Positions 45,375-55,537 are shown, numbered from the stretch's first letter. The stretch: 64,000 nt of DNA from CAWKAV01 sp963847735 (GCA_963847735.1 CAWKAV010000016.1:434001-498000), one strand, 5' to 3'. The notes: generated by a model from the sequence alone, not told the origin. Numbers and translations are program-made.

Positions 45375-45695
45375 TTCCCTCGTCTTATTGCCCATTGCGG
45401 CAAGCTGTGCCTCACAAAACCCTGACAAGGATCCATGCTGCAATTTTGTAGTGTAGCCAAGCCAAAATAGCCTGTTGTATTGCGTTGCCAGGCGACAAAC
45501 TTTTTGTACTTGCAGCCTCAATAAACTGACTGCAAATGAGCTGAAATCTGGTCTCAAACATCCAAATTTTCGCTTCAGCCCTGGGAGTCCGGCAGGCTGC
45601 AAGGCATTACCATTGTTTTACAAGCACCAAAGGCCCTGATTGTATCTCTGCCCGACAATTGCTTTTCGGCAGGCAAGTCACAAGATGAGGTTCTT
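45375..45695. other. Intergenic region before the APC permease gene
   Basis: About 320 bp. I see no gene, strong hairpin or recognised promoter here. Confidence 0.4.
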
Positions 45696-47789
45696 ATGGC
45701 TACAATAAAACGACAGAAACTCCTGAAAAAGGAATTAAGGCTGCTCGACGTTTATGCCATAGCCACAGGCGCGACGCTAAGTGCAGGTTTCTTCTTGCTC
45801 CCTGGGATTGCCGCCGCTGAGGCAGGCCCGGCACTGGTACTGGCCTACATGCTGGCCGCCATCCCTTTGATTCCCGCCATGTTTAGTGTTATTGAACTGG
45901 CAACGGCCATGCCGCGAGCAGGAGGAGTCTATTATTTTCTTGATCGTGCCCTTGGCCCTTTGGTTGGCACCATCGGTGGCATTGGAACCTGGCTGGCTTT
46001 AATTTTAAAGGTTGCCTTTGCCTTAGTCGGCATGGGGGCCTATGTCTCGTTGTTCGTGCCCAATCTGCCAATTGTGCCGATTGCGGTCACCCTTGCTGTC
46101 CTTCTCAGTATCGTCAATCTTGTCGGAGCGAAAAAAAGCGGAAGGCTGCAAGTCTTTATGGTTTTTGGTCTGTTGGTAATTCTGGCGATTTTTCTGACCA
46201 GTGGTGCAGTGCAGTTTCAGACTGCTCATTTCCAGAACTTCTTCGCGGCTGGGTTTGATTCGATCATATCAACAGCCGGAATGGTATACATCAGTTACGT
46301 CGGTGTCACCAAGGTGGCCAGTCTTTCCGAAGAGGTTAAGGACCCGGAACGCAATCTACCCAGAGGCGTGATCCTGGCCCTTGTGACCTCGATCCTTGTT
46401 TACTTCCTGGGGACACTGGCCATCGTCGGACTGGTCCCCATGGATGAATTGCAGGGCAATCTGACGCCCGTGGCAACCGCCGCCGAATACGCCTTGGGGC
46501 CCTATGGCGCGATCCTGCTTTCTCTGGCAGCGATGCTGGCTTTTGTTTCTGTTGCCAATGCTGGCATGTTGAGTGCGTCACGCTATCCCCTGGCGATGAG
46601 CCGTGACCATCTGGTCCCACGGGTTCTTAGGAGAACAGGCAAGTATGGTACCCCGTTATATTCTATTCTGCTAACCCTTACGACTGTTGTCCTGATTCTG
46701 GTTCTGTTCAACCCCACGGGCATAGCCAAGTTGGCCAGTTCATTTCAATTACTCATGTTTGCTTTGGTTTGTTTTGCCGTCATTGTGATGCGTGAGAGCC
46801 AAATTTCATCCTACGACCCCGGATACAAATCGCCCTTTTATCCGTGGATGCAGATCGCGGGGATTATTTCACCCTTCTACCTGATCTTTGAAATGGGAGC
46901 CCTGCCAATAATCTTTTCAGTCGGGCTTATTGTCGCTTCATCTCTCTGGTACTTTTTCTATGCTCGTAGTCGTGTCTCCAGGGCAGGGGCTATCTATCAT
47001 GTCTTTGAGAGACTGGGCCGGCAAAGACATCATGATCTCGATACTGAATTGCGCGGAATATTGAAAGAAAAGGGCTTGCGGAAAGAAGATCCTTTCAATG
47101 AAATCTTGTCAAGAAGTCTGGTGTTTGACCTTGATGGCGAAGCCTCTTTTGAGGGCGTCATTAAGGTGATTGCCTATAAGCTCAAGGCCAGAGTCCACAT
47201 GACGGTAGATGAAATCATGACTCAGGTCATGGAAGGCACCAAACTTGGTGCTACTCCAGTGACCCGCGGTGTTGCGCTGCCCCATTTCAGGACTAACCGT
47301 ATCGAGCAGGCGGAAATGGTGCTGGTCAGAAGTCGGCAAGGCGTATACATGCCCATATACAACCCTTTGACCCATGAGGAAGAGGCTGAGACCAGGATTC
47401 AGTCTATTTTCTTTTTGGTCAGCCCTGAAAATAATCCGACCCAACATCTGAGGATACTAGCCCGAATCGCCGAACGGATCGATGAAGATAGTTTTGCGGT
47501 TGAATGGGGCAAAGCTCAAAATGAACACGAACTGAAGGAGTGCTTGCTGCACGATGATCATTTTATATCTTTGTATATTCATGCGTATTCATCCAGCGGG
47601 GCGATGATTAATAAAACATTGAGAACAGTCGGTATTCCCAAGGGATGCCTGGTTGCAATGCTTTACCGGAAGGGACAGTCTTTTGTGCCGAACGGTGACA
47701 CGACTCTGGAAGAGGGTGACCGGTTGACAATTATCGGGGAAGAGCGGGGACTGGCTGAGCTGAAGGAGATCTATCTCGAAAGCGAATGA
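45696..47789 (+). CDS. APC-family permease fused to EIIA-like and TrkA-C (RCK_C) domains
   Basis: A 697-aa three-part protein. Residues 1 to about 430 are an amino acid/polyamine/cation permease with about twelve hydrophobic helices (ATGATLSAGFFLLPGIAAAEAG; GGVYYFLDRALGPLVG; VTKVASLSEEVKDPERNLPRG). Residues ~450-605 resemble a PTS EIIA type-2 domain; the putative phosphorylation site GVALPHFR has His530. Residues ~630-690 match the RCK_C/TrkA-C ligand-binding domain (GCLVAMLYRKGQSFVPNGDTTLEEGDRLTIIGEE). Such fusions suggest transport regulated by a phosphotransfer signal and a small ligand such as a nucleotide. The substrate is unknown. It lies upstream of nhaD. Confidence 0.82.
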   Translation: MATIKRQKLLKKELRLLDVYAIATGATLSAGFFLLPGIAAAEAGPALVLAYMLAAIPLIPAMFSVIELATAMPRAGGVYYFLDRALGPLVGTIGGIGTWLALILKVAFALVGMGAYVSLFVPNLPIVPIAVTLAVLLSIVNLVGAKKSGRLQVFMVFGLLVILAIFLTSGAVQFQTAHFQNFFAAGFDSIISTAGMVYISYVGVTKVASLSEEVKDPERNLPRGVILALVTSILVYFLGTLAIVGLVPMDELQGNLTPVATAAEYALGPYGAILLSLAAMLAFVSVANAGMLSASRYPLAMSRDHLVPRVLRRTGKYGTPLYSILLTLTTVVLILVLFNPTGIAKLASSFQLLMFALVCFAVIVMRESQISSYDPGYKSPFYPWMQIAGIISPFYLIFEMGALPIIFSVGLIVASSLWYFFYARSRVSRAGAIYHVFERLGRQRHHDLDTELRGILKEKGLRKEDPFNEILSRSLVFDLDGEASFEGVIKVIAYKLKARVHMTVDEIMTQVMEGTKLGATPVTRGVALPHFRTNRIEQAEMVLVRSRQGVYMPIYNPLTHEEEAETRIQSIFFLVSPENNPTQHLRILARIAERIDEDSFAVEWGKAQNEHELKECLLHDDHFISLYIHAYSSSGAMINKTLRTVGIPKGCLVAMLYRKGQSFVPNGDTTLEEGDRLTIIGEERGLAELKEIYLESE

Positions 47790-47922
47790 CGGTTATTTCA
47801 GAAATGGCGGGGCGTAAGGACAACTATCACAAGGCATTCAGCTACCATGAACCAAATGAACAACCGGCCAGGAAATTGTTCTGATCGGCACTTATTATAA
47901 GAATGAAGAGGAGGAAGTACGC

Positions 47923-49401
47923 GTGAAAACTCTTGGATTATCTTTGAGCCTGCTTCTGGCAGGAGTTTTACCGGCACTGGCAAGCAGTGGCGGCAGTGAA
48001 GGTGCGGCATTCATCAATTTAACCAAGACTGGATTGGGCATCTTCGCCCTGGTCCTGTTCGTTGTCGCCTATTCTCTGGTGATCTTCGAAGAACAGCTGC
48101 ATATGAGAAAAAGCAAGCCGGTCATGCTGGCAGCCGGCATCATCTGGGTCCTGGTGGCCATCGCCTATGCGGGTCTGGGTGACACCCAGACTCCCCATGA
48201 TGCGATCAAATACAATTTGATCGAATACGCTGAACTCTTCCTCTTCCTGTTGGCGGCAATGACTTACATCAACGCCATGGATGAGCGGAACGTCTTCCAG
48301 GCCTTGCGCTCCTGGCTGATCAGTCGCGGGTTCACCCTGCGCACGGTATTCTGGGTCACCGGTCTGCTCGCATTCCTGATCTCACCGCTGGCCGACAACC
48401 TGACTACAGCGCTGCTTATGGGCGCGGTGGTTATGGCCGTCGGTGGCAACAATAAAAAGTTTGTCATTGTTGCCTGTATTAACGTGGTGGTTGCCGCCAA
48501 TGCCGGCGGGGCCTTCTCCCCCTTCGGCGACATCACAACTTTGATGGTCTGGCAGAAAGGCAAAGTTCAGTTCATCGAGTTTTTTGCCATTTTCTTGCCA
48601 TCGCTGGTTAACTGGATCATCCCTGCGGCAATTATGAGTATGACTGTCAGCAAAGAACGCCCGGAGGCGATGAAAGAGATGATCGCCATGAAATTCGGTG
48701 CCAAAAGACTCGTCGCACTCTTTATCTGCACCATCGCCACTGCGGTTTCATTCCACAACTTCCTGCACCTGCCACCGGCAACCGGCATGATGCTTGGGCT
48801 TGGTTATCTCGGTTTCTTTTCCTACTACCTGAAAATCAAAGAAGGTCGACTGATTGATAAGGGCGGCGATCAACCTCTCGACATCATCGGCCATAATCCT
48901 GACGAACACCAAGCGCCCTCAGCAGCAAGCCACGGCCATGGCGCACACAATCCCGCTGCCGGTTTCGACCTGTTCCGCAAGATTGCCCGTGCCGAGTGGG
49001 ATACCTTGCTCTTTTTCTACGGTGTAATCCTCTGTGTTGGTGGCCTTGGTCAGTTCGGCTATCTGGCAGTAACCTCACAATTCATGTATTTCGACCTTGG
49101 ACCGACCACTGCCAACGTGTTGGTTGGCATCCTCTCGGCCATCGTCGACAATATCCCGGTCATGTTCGCAGTATTGACCATGGACCCAGTCATGTCTCAG
49201 GGCCAGTGGCTGTTGGTCACCCTCACCGCCGGGGTTGGCGGCAGCATGCTGTCGATCGGCTCAGCCGCTGGTGTGGCGCTGATGGGAACAGCCCGTGGTG
49301 TCTACACCTTTGGCAACCACCTCAAATGGACCTGGGCCATCGCACTCGGCTACGCTGCCAGTATTGCTGTGCACCTGTGGATCAATGCCAAGCTTTTCTG
49401 A
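47923..49401 (+). CDS. nhaD: Sodium:proton antiporter NhaD
   Basis: A 492-aa membrane protein from GTG 47923. After a possible signal-like start it has about thirteen hydrophobic segments, with NhaD features VFWVTGLLAFLISPLADNLTTALLMGAV, AANAGGAFSPFGDITTLMVWQKG and VGILSAIVDNIPVMFAVLTMDP. A His-rich loop (HQAPSAASHGHGAHNPAAG) sits near residues 330-350. NhaD exchanges sodium for protons and is typical of marine, alkaliphilic and halotolerant bacteria. It is followed by a double universal stress protein gene 135 bp downstream. Confidence 0.9.
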   Translation: MKTLGLSLSLLLAGVLPALASSGGSEGAAFINLTKTGLGIFALVLFVVAYSLVIFEEQLHMRKSKPVMLAAGIIWVLVAIAYAGLGDTQTPHDAIKYNLIEYAELFLFLLAAMTYINAMDERNVFQALRSWLISRGFTLRTVFWVTGLLAFLISPLADNLTTALLMGAVVMAVGGNNKKFVIVACINVVVAANAGGAFSPFGDITTLMVWQKGKVQFIEFFAIFLPSLVNWIIPAAIMSMTVSKERPEAMKEMIAMKFGAKRLVALFICTIATAVSFHNFLHLPPATGMMLGLGYLGFFSYYLKIKEGRLIDKGGDQPLDIIGHNPDEHQAPSAASHGHGAHNPAAGFDLFRKIARAEWDTLLFFYGVILCVGGLGQFGYLAVTSQFMYFDLGPTTANVLVGILSAIVDNIPVMFAVLTMDPVMSQGQWLLVTLTAGVGGSMLSIGSAAGVALMGTARGVYTFGNHLKWTWAIALGYAASIAVHLWINAKLF

Positions 49402-49536
49402 TAGCCGCAGCTTTAAAGTGATGTGATGTAATGTGACTGACAGAAGACAATTATCATCAGTCGCCCCCTAAATGGGGTGTTGTCGGATTTGAACGTTCAA
49501 TTCATCCCTTCGATTTTTTTTGCGGAGAGTAAGATT

Positions 49537-50517
49537 ATGAAACGATTCAAGAATATTCTTTACGTAACCGAATCCGGGAAAGCATGCAAACTTACTTTGA
49601 AGCGCGCCGTCACGCTTGCGGAGGAACACCAAGCAAACCTAACGGTCATTGATTTTGTCGACAGAGTATCAGCTGGCATCAATATGCCAAGGGGTGGGTT
49701 GACTTCTGACGGTCCACAGGCCGTGAAGCCGAGCGGCTCTGAACAGATCCTGGAGACCTTAATTCGTCCTTACTGTGAACGGATCAAGATTCAAACTAAG
49801 GTACTGGAGGGCACACCTTACCTTGAAATTATTCGTGAGGTGTTGCGTAACGGACACGATCTTGTGATCAAAAGGCCTGAACCTAAATATTGGCAGAACT
49901 ATGTTTTTGGTAGTACAGATATACACCTGATGCGCAAGTGCCCATGTCCGGTCTGGTTCGAGAAACCGGGCTCATCAAAAACCTCCTTCCGGATTCTGGC
50001 GGTGGTTGATGTAATCGATATATGCTCTTTGAAAGCGCATAAATTACGGCAAGATCTTAGTCTGAAAGTCCTTGAAATGGCCAGCACTCTGGCGTCATGC
50101 AAGCTTGCCGAGTTGCATATAATGCATGCTTGGGAACTGAAAGGCGAGAGCCTTATGCGCGGTGCGTTTATCAATATGCCTGAAGAGAAGATCCTCGCCG
50201 AGGTTGAGCACGTGAAGCAGGAGCACACGACCTGGTTTGATGATCTTCTGCGCGAGGTGCCCCAAAATCTGGGGCTAGGGGACATGGATTGTCCGGAGCC
50301 TCAAACTTATCTGGTTAAAGGCTCTGCACTCAAAGAGGTTTTAGCTCTGAACAACCAGATCAAGGCTGACCTTGTTGTCCTGGGAACAGTCTGCCACACT
50401 GGACTCACTGGCTTTTGCATTGGCAATCCCGCTGAGAGAATTCTGAATCAGATCGATTGCTCCGTACTCATGATCAAACCAGCTGATTTTGTAACTTCGG
50501 TCACGTTGGAGGAATGA
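49537..50517 (+). CDS. Tandem universal stress protein (UspE-like)
   Basis: A 326-aa protein from ATG 49537 (GGAG upstream). Two Usp-like alpha/beta domains are arranged in tandem: the first begins KRFKNILYVTESGKACK, the second after about residue 160 (RILAVVDVIDICSLK). The second domain keeps an ATP-type motif VLGTVCHTGLTGFCIGNPAERI near the C-terminus; the first domain's glycine-rich loop is weaker. Tandem Usp proteins are stress-related, and the neighbour nhaD suggests a link to ionic or osmotic stress. Confidence 0.85.
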   Translation: MKRFKNILYVTESGKACKLTLKRAVTLAEEHQANLTVIDFVDRVSAGINMPRGGLTSDGPQAVKPSGSEQILETLIRPYCERIKIQTKVLEGTPYLEIIREVLRNGHDLVIKRPEPKYWQNYVFGSTDIHLMRKCPCPVWFEKPGSSKTSFRILAVVDVIDICSLKAHKLRQDLSLKVLEMASTLASCKLAELHIMHAWELKGESLMRGAFINMPEEKILAEVEHVKQEHTTWFDDLLREVPQNLGLGDMDCPEPQTYLVKGSALKEVLALNNQIKADLVVLGTVCHTGLTGFCIGNPAERILNQIDCSVLMIKPADFVTSVTLEE

Positions 50518-50567
50518 ACATGCGGCACAAGAGGGTTGTGTGCTTTCTTGTAGTAAGTAATCCCGCG

Positions 50568-50978
50568 TCAGTCGTCAACCGCTATTTCGGGGAGTCTTAG
50601 CAGGTAGAGAGTCACGCCGCAGGAGATAATTAAGAGCAAACACCGAACCCAGACTATTTCAACGAGATAAAATGCCGAGAGAGAAATGCTGGCCCATACC
50701 AGGGCGATTGCTTTGACTTTGCTGGCGCGTGTCATTCCTTGCCCATTGATGTAAGGTCGAATGATTGGTCCGAAATGCGCATGGTCTAGCAGCCAACTAT
50801 AGAACCGTTCAGAACTGCGGGCGAAGCAGGCGAGAGCTAGCAGAAGAAAAGGGACAGTTGGCAGTACGGGCAGGAAAATGCCGAAGACACCTAAGGCCGT
50901 GGCAAGAAAGCCTGAAAACAGTAGCATCCAGCGAAGTGCCGGATTGATTGGCTTGAGTTTTGTTTGAGAAGAAGTCAT
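50568..50978 (-). CDS. DUF454 (YbaN-like) membrane protein
   Basis: A 136-aa protein from ATG 50978. The conserved DUF454 block is visible: WMLLFSGFLATALGVFGIFLPVLPTVPFLLLALACFARSSERFYSWLLDHAHFGP. It has about four hydrophobic segments. The family is inner-membrane and of unknown function; YbaN has been found near recombination or priB genes in some bacteria, which is not the case here. Confidence 0.85.
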   Translation of the reverse strand: MTSSQTKLKPINPALRWMLLFSGFLATALGVFGIFLPVLPTVPFLLLALACFARSSERFYSWLLDHAHFGPIIRPYINGQGMTRASKVKAIALVWASISLSAFYLVEIVWVRCLLLIISCGVTLYLLRLPEIAVDD

Positions 50979-50996
50979 CACTTTATTTTGAAGCAT

Positions 50997-51570
50997 ACCG
51001 TGGCCTGCGACTTAATTCCAGAAGGTGATACTTACACGTATGTGTCCCGACCCCAAAGTCTTCTCAAATATCACCATCTCAAACACAAAAACCCTCGATC
51101 TTCGAACCGGGGGTTTTTCTTGGAATGCAGGGTCGGTAAGAATTTCGCATTCCGGACAAATACACACCCTCCTCACAATCCACGTCAAAAACGATTTGAA
51201 AATTACACCACGTAACCCATAAAAAGTCATGGGCAGAGGTCATGGGCAGAGGTTTGACACAGAATCTCTGAGATGTTAGCGTAACATCATATTAAGTCTT
51301 GGCGGCGTTCTCTTTCCAAATGATCTGACCTTCAACCCGCATGTTTGAGGTGAGCCGGTTCTGCCAACGGCCCTTTCGTGAGTATCATCTGTCTTGGGGT
51401 AGCTCCGGCATATCATGTTAAATGTTAATGCAAGATGCTGGTGACCTCGCCTGTTAGAAAATCAAATAATGTCAGCTACAGTCAGCCTGTTCTACGTTGT
51501 CTGGAACAATACATTCCAGTCTTAATCACCATTCATTTCGTCCATCCCGCGAATAAGAAAGGAGTCAATT
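50997..51570. other. Intergenic region with one hairpin and a 13-bp tandem duplication
   Basis: About 570 bp. A terminator-like hairpin (AAAAACCC / GGGTTTTT) lies at 51087-51118. At 51228-51253 the 13-bp unit CATGGGCAGAGGT is present twice in tandem. No gene is supported. Confidence 0.5.
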
Positions 51571-51981
51571 ATGGGTTTGTTCAGTAAAAAAGTTGTATAT
51601 CCAGAACTAGGAGATGATCATCCAGCAGCAAAACAATTAGAAAACATTGAGACGCCGCTAAAAGAACTTATAGGACAGGTCTCTGGTCCTTTGGAGATCG
51701 TACCGGCAGATAACCATGCATATGTCTTCATCGGAAAGCCTCCCAAAAAATTTGGTGTTGCTGTGCTTGAAGATGGGGCGGTTCATAATTTTGTTGCATT
51801 CGCCAAAGAGAAAGGACTCAGTGGTCCAAAAATTCTCTCTCTTGTTGATGAGTTAGGTGAAGCCTACAAGCAGAATCAAGATACAGAGCGTTTTAAAAAA
51901 ACAGTTTCAGGTAAAGATGTCGTTGTTATTCCTTGCCAGAAACTTGAAGCTCAAGTAGCACAGATCATTCAAAGCATTTAG
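51571..51981 (+). CDS. Hypothetical protein, 136 aa
   Basis: Starts at ATG 51571 with AAAGGAG upstream and is followed by its own terminator, so it is a credible gene. The sequence (MGLFSKKVVYPELGDDHPAAKQLENIE...) has no Cys clusters, signal peptide or membrane helix; a central segment (PADNHAYVFIGKPPKKFGVAVLEDGAVHNF) looks like a small beta-rich domain. I do not recognise the family. Base composition is more AT-rich than neighbours, which may point to recent transfer, but this is weak evidence. Confidence 0.6.
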   Translation: MGLFSKKVVYPELGDDHPAAKQLENIETPLKELIGQVSGPLEIVPADNHAYVFIGKPPKKFGVAVLEDGAVHNFVAFAKEKGLSGPKILSLVDELGEAYKQNQDTERFKKTVSGKDVVVIPCQKLEAQVAQIIQSI

Positions 51982-52011
51982 GTGATTTAAGGTAGGTAAT
52001 GGGCGATTTGT

Positions 52012-52047
52012 GGGGCAAGATAAATGTTATCTTTGCCCCTTTTTTTA
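52012..52047 (+). terminator. Terminator of the 136-aa gene
   Basis: GGGGCAAGATAA / TTATCTTTGCCCC stem followed by a seven-T run. Confidence 0.8.
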
Positions 52048-52063
52048 TTATTACACCGTAATA

Positions 52064-52161
52064 CCACAGGCGTAAGCCTGTGGATGGAAGTACCCGCTGC
52101 TCAAGACGCCAGCGGGCAAGCGAAGCTTGGCCTATAAGATGCTATGGGCGTAAGCCCGTGG
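52064..52161. repeat. Cluster of three hairpins with GTAA loops (REP-like)
   Basis: Hairpin 1 is CCACAGGC-GTAA-GCCTGTGG (52064-52083). Hairpin 2 is CCCGCTG / CAGCGGG (52093-52116). Hairpin 3 is CTATGGGC-GTAA-GCCCGTGG (52142-52161, with G-T pairs). Hairpins 1 and 3 share a GNRA-type loop and arm pattern and flank a 58-bp core. This resembles REP/BIME elements associated with IS200/IS605-like or RAYT transposases. The rest of 51982-52531 shows no gene. Confidence 0.55.
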
Positions 52162-52531
52162 TAGTTCACTGAGTAATTGTTTAAGAGCTTTTAGCGTAAG
52201 CTTACCTGCTTGTTAACGGGCGGAAAGTTGAGTTTCAAGGTGTACTGTTTCTTGTAAGTCACCATTTCCAGTAAAAATAGCCCCGCCCTGATCATTTGGG
52301 GTGGGGTTTTCTTATAAGTCTGCAACTCTTTCTTGCATCACCTAGGGATATTTAGGACGCTATTTAATGCCTTGGCAGAGCGATTGTCGGGGCTGTCTGC
52401 TCTGCCCGGTTGCTAGCCTCAAAGCATAGCCTTTAATCGTGACTTTTAAGAAAGTTTTCCTACAACCTCAACGTTTCGCATAGCCGGCTATTAACGAGGC
52501 GCATAGTTGGCAGTCCACGTTGAGGCGACAG

Positions 52532-53365
52532 TTAGGCCTTTCGATTCTGGCCTGGCGCTCGCCGGTAGATGACGTGATACACCAAACCCACCAGCACACT
52601 GCCACCGATAATGTTGCCCAGTATTACAGGCACTAAGTTGCTGAAGAAGCCAACCCAAGTAATGGTATTGGTAGTCGCCCCGGTACTTTCGAAGGCCTGT
52701 AGCAGCATGGCAAGCGGTAGAAAGTACATGTTGGCAACGCTATGTTCAAAGCCGGCCGCAACAAACGCGGAGATGGGGAAGACAATTGCCACAACCTTGT
52801 CGATAACGCTTCGTCCGGCGAGCGCCATCCATATCGCCATGCAGACCAAGACATTACAGAGCACGCCTTTGAAGAAGGCCGTCCAGAACGGCATGGCAAC
52901 TTTAACTGCAGCAATACCGAGATATTGCTGGGCAATTGCACCGTTGTTCATTTCAGGATGACGGGAGAGAAAAACCAACAGCGCTAATCCGGCGGCACCG
53001 ATGAAATTGCCGACGCATACAATCGTCCAGTTCCGCAGCAGATCGAGGGTGGAAATCCTCCCGTCGGCCCAAGCCATGGCCAGCAGATTATTCCCAGTAA
53101 ATAACTCCGCGCCGGCAACGACCACAAGAATCAACCCCAAAGAAAAGGCTACCCCGCCAAGGACCTGCCCGGTTGCAAAGCCCAAGGAGGGATCGGACTT
53201 GACGAGCACAAAGTAGAGAGCGCCCAAGCCGATAAAAGCTCCGGCCAATACGCTCAGCATTAGCATGGACAGCAGCGGCAGACGCGCCTTAGCAACGCCG
53301 ATTTTTTCTACCCGAGCGGCGATTTCTGTGGGGGAGAATGCGTCGAAACCGAAGATTTCAGACAT
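52532..53365 (-). CDS. Formate/nitrite transporter (FocA/NirC family)
   Basis: A 277-aa protein from ATG 53365 (AGAGGA 5 bp upstream; an in-frame start twelve codons earlier lacks a good ribosome-binding site). The six-helix FNT pattern is visible with VVAGAELFTGNNLLAMAW, WTAFFKGVLCNVLVCMAIWM, AAGFEHSVANMYFLPLAML and LGNIIGGSVLVGLVYHVIYR. These channels move formate, nitrite or related small anions. A formate role would fit the folate C1 genes, but no formate enzyme is adjacent. Confidence 0.88.
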   Translation of the reverse strand: MSEIFGFDAFSPTEIAARVEKIGVAKARLPLLSMLMLSVLAGAFIGLGALYFVLVKSDPSLGFATGQVLGGVAFSLGLILVVVAGAELFTGNNLLAMAWADGRISTLDLLRNWTIVCVGNFIGAAGLALLVFLSRHPEMNNGAIAQQYLGIAAVKVAMPFWTAFFKGVLCNVLVCMAIWMALAGRSVIDKVVAIVFPISAFVAAGFEHSVANMYFLPLAMLLQAFESTGATTNTITWVGFFSNLVPVILGNIIGGSVLVGLVYHVIYRRAPGQNRKA

Positions 53366-54212
53366 GGCGTCCTCTGTCGAAACAAAGTTGATCTTACCCA
53401 CAAAAAAAGTACACGTTTAAATGCCCATACAACTTATGCCAAATGCACGAAAAGCTACCCACTTCTTTACAGATGGCTTGTAGTTATCTTTCGCCGTCCC
53501 ACCTGGATTCTCAGATACCTACGTAAACCAGATGTTTAAAAAAATCTAACCTAGTCGTCGTGGGATGTCAAAGAGATGTTTGTCTTAGTTTACATTACTG
53601 CATTGAATGGAAGATGTGAATTTAACCAAAGCAGATAATTCTTACTGCACCGGCTTTCCATTCACGCTAAAAGCTTCGTGGTAGTCGTGACTTTTGATGA
53701 AATGGTACCTTTTACGGAACAGATTTTGGTCGTATCCAAGATCCCCCTGTGTCAGCATAGTTGTCGCCTCAAATAAACATGGAGAGGAGACAACCTGTCA
53801 TGCCAACGAGATATTCCCCTGTTCTCGTTTGCCGTGCCGTCTCATCTGTGTTAGTGTGCTCAAGTTCATGGCGGCGTCCTCTCTGGGCGTTCCGACCATA
53901 GACCCGCAAATGAGGTGGACTGTTCATGCTCCGGCATATTCAGGACGAACCCTCTCTCTTTAGAGCAGCACTGGATTGTGATGTTCCATCGCAATATCGG
54001 GTGCGGGTGGCTCTGCCCTCTTAAAATTCGACAACTACCATTTTCTGGCACAATGCTGTCTGGCTGACTCCCTCTTTCTGAAGCGGGAGTCTTCTCTGTA
54101 TTCTCACCACTATTGACATGCCTGCCGCAAGTGCCTCTGCTGACATGATCTCACCACCCTCCCGGGTGCAGCAGATCACGACAAATTCAACATCCAACGA
54201 GGTATTTTTTTT
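53366..54212. other. Long intergenic region between focA-like and kamA genes
   Basis: About 850 bp. I find no convincing gene; open frames here have no family features and poor starts. The region must contain the divergent promoters. A TTGACA at 54113-54118 lies upstream of kamA but lacks a good -10. Confidence 0.4.
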
Positions 54213-55537
54213 ATGACAATCTACAACACCTATCAGCAGAAACTTGCCGACAAGATTTGCCCTGAAGATGCTTCTCTGTCGAAATGGAAAGACTGGAAGT
54301 GGCAACTCAAGAATTCCATACAGAACATTGACACCGTCGAACTGCTACTAGGGATCAGATTTACGCCGGATGAGCGAAAAAAGCTCGAGCAGACTCTGGA
54401 GACTTTTCCTCTCTCGATTACCCCGTATTACCTTTCACTGATCGATACTGACGATTGGCGAAATGACCCGATCTTCCGGCAAGCCTTTCCCTCCCCGGAG
54501 GAGCTGGTCATCGACCGACGCGACATAGCCGATCCGCTGGCCGAGGACAAGGACAGCCCGGTCCCGGGAGTGATCACCCATCGCTACCCCGACCGGGTGC
54601 TGTTCCAGATCAGCAACGTCTGCTCGATGTACTGCCGCCACTGCACCCGCAAGCGCAAGGTCGGCGACATCGACTCCATCCCCGGCCAGGAGGCGATCTG
54701 CAGCAGGGCCTCGACTACATCCGCCGCACCCCGGTAGGTGCGCGACGTGCTGCTCTCCGGCGGCGATCCGCTGATGCTCAGCGATGAGTATCTCGACTGG
54801 ATTCTCACCGAGTTGCGCAGCATCCCCCATGTCCAGGTGATCCGCATCGGCACCCGCATGCCGGTGGTGCTGCCTTACCGGATCACCGACGAGCTGGTGA
54901 CGATGCTGAAGAAACATCATCCGCTGTGGATCAACACCCACTTCAACCACCCGCGGGAGATCACCGCCTCGCCCGCGAAGCGCTGCGCATGCTGGCCGAC
55001 GCCGGCATCCCGCTGGGCAACCAGACGCGTGCTGCTGGCCGGGGTCAACGACTGCCCGCGGATCATGAAATCGCTGGTGCACAAGCTGGTGGAGAACCGG
55101 GTGCGCCCCTACTACCTGTACCAGTGCGACCTCTCCGAAGGGCTCACCCACTTCCGCACCCCGGTCGGCAAGGGCATCGAGATCATGGAAAGCCTGATCG
55201 GCCACACCAGCGGCTTCGCCGTGCCGACCTATGTCATCGACGCGCCGGGCGGCGGCGGCAAGATCCCGCTCACGCCCAACTACCTGATCTCCTTGTCAAC
55301 CAACAAGGTGGTCCTGCGCAACTTACGAGGGCGTGATCACCACCTACCAGGAGCCCGAGAGCTACAAATCGATCTTCTGTGACCGCAACTGCGACGATTG
55401 CCAGTCTGCAGCTTAAACTCGAAGGTGCCGAAGAATGCCTCGCAACCGGCATCGAAATGCTCCTGTCCGACAGCAATGAGACCATCTCCCTGACGCCAGA
55501 AAACAACGAGAGAATGGAGCGACGCAACCATGAATGA
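54213..55537 (+). CDS. ablA: Lysine 2,3-aminomutase (AblA), multiply frameshifted
   Basis: The gene starts at ATG 54213 (CGAGGT upstream) and can be followed across frames to TGA 55537, about 440 aa. Motifs: radical SAM cluster site CSMYCRHCTRKRKVGD (CxxxCxxC), RDVLLSGGDPLMLSDEYLD, HVQVIRIGTRMPVVLPYRIT, INTHFNHPREIT, LLAGVNDCPRIM, PYYLYQCDLSEGLTHFRTP and VPTYVIDAPGGGGKIPLTPNY (PLP Lys). Indels lie near 54700, 54736, 54970, 55025, 55323 and 55405. The enzyme (symbol also kamA) makes L-beta-lysine from L-lysine. With ablB directly downstream it gives the osmolyte N-epsilon-acetyl-beta-lysine. The middle of the gene is noticeably richer in G+C than its ends. Confidence 0.88.

Noticed and set aside
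45201..45602. 133-codon minus-strand frame before the APC permease
   Set aside because: It overlaps the other candidate frame, has no recognised domain and lacks a good start.
53694..53963. 89-codon plus-strand open frame before ablA
   Set aside because: No family features, no ribosome-binding site and unusual residue composition.
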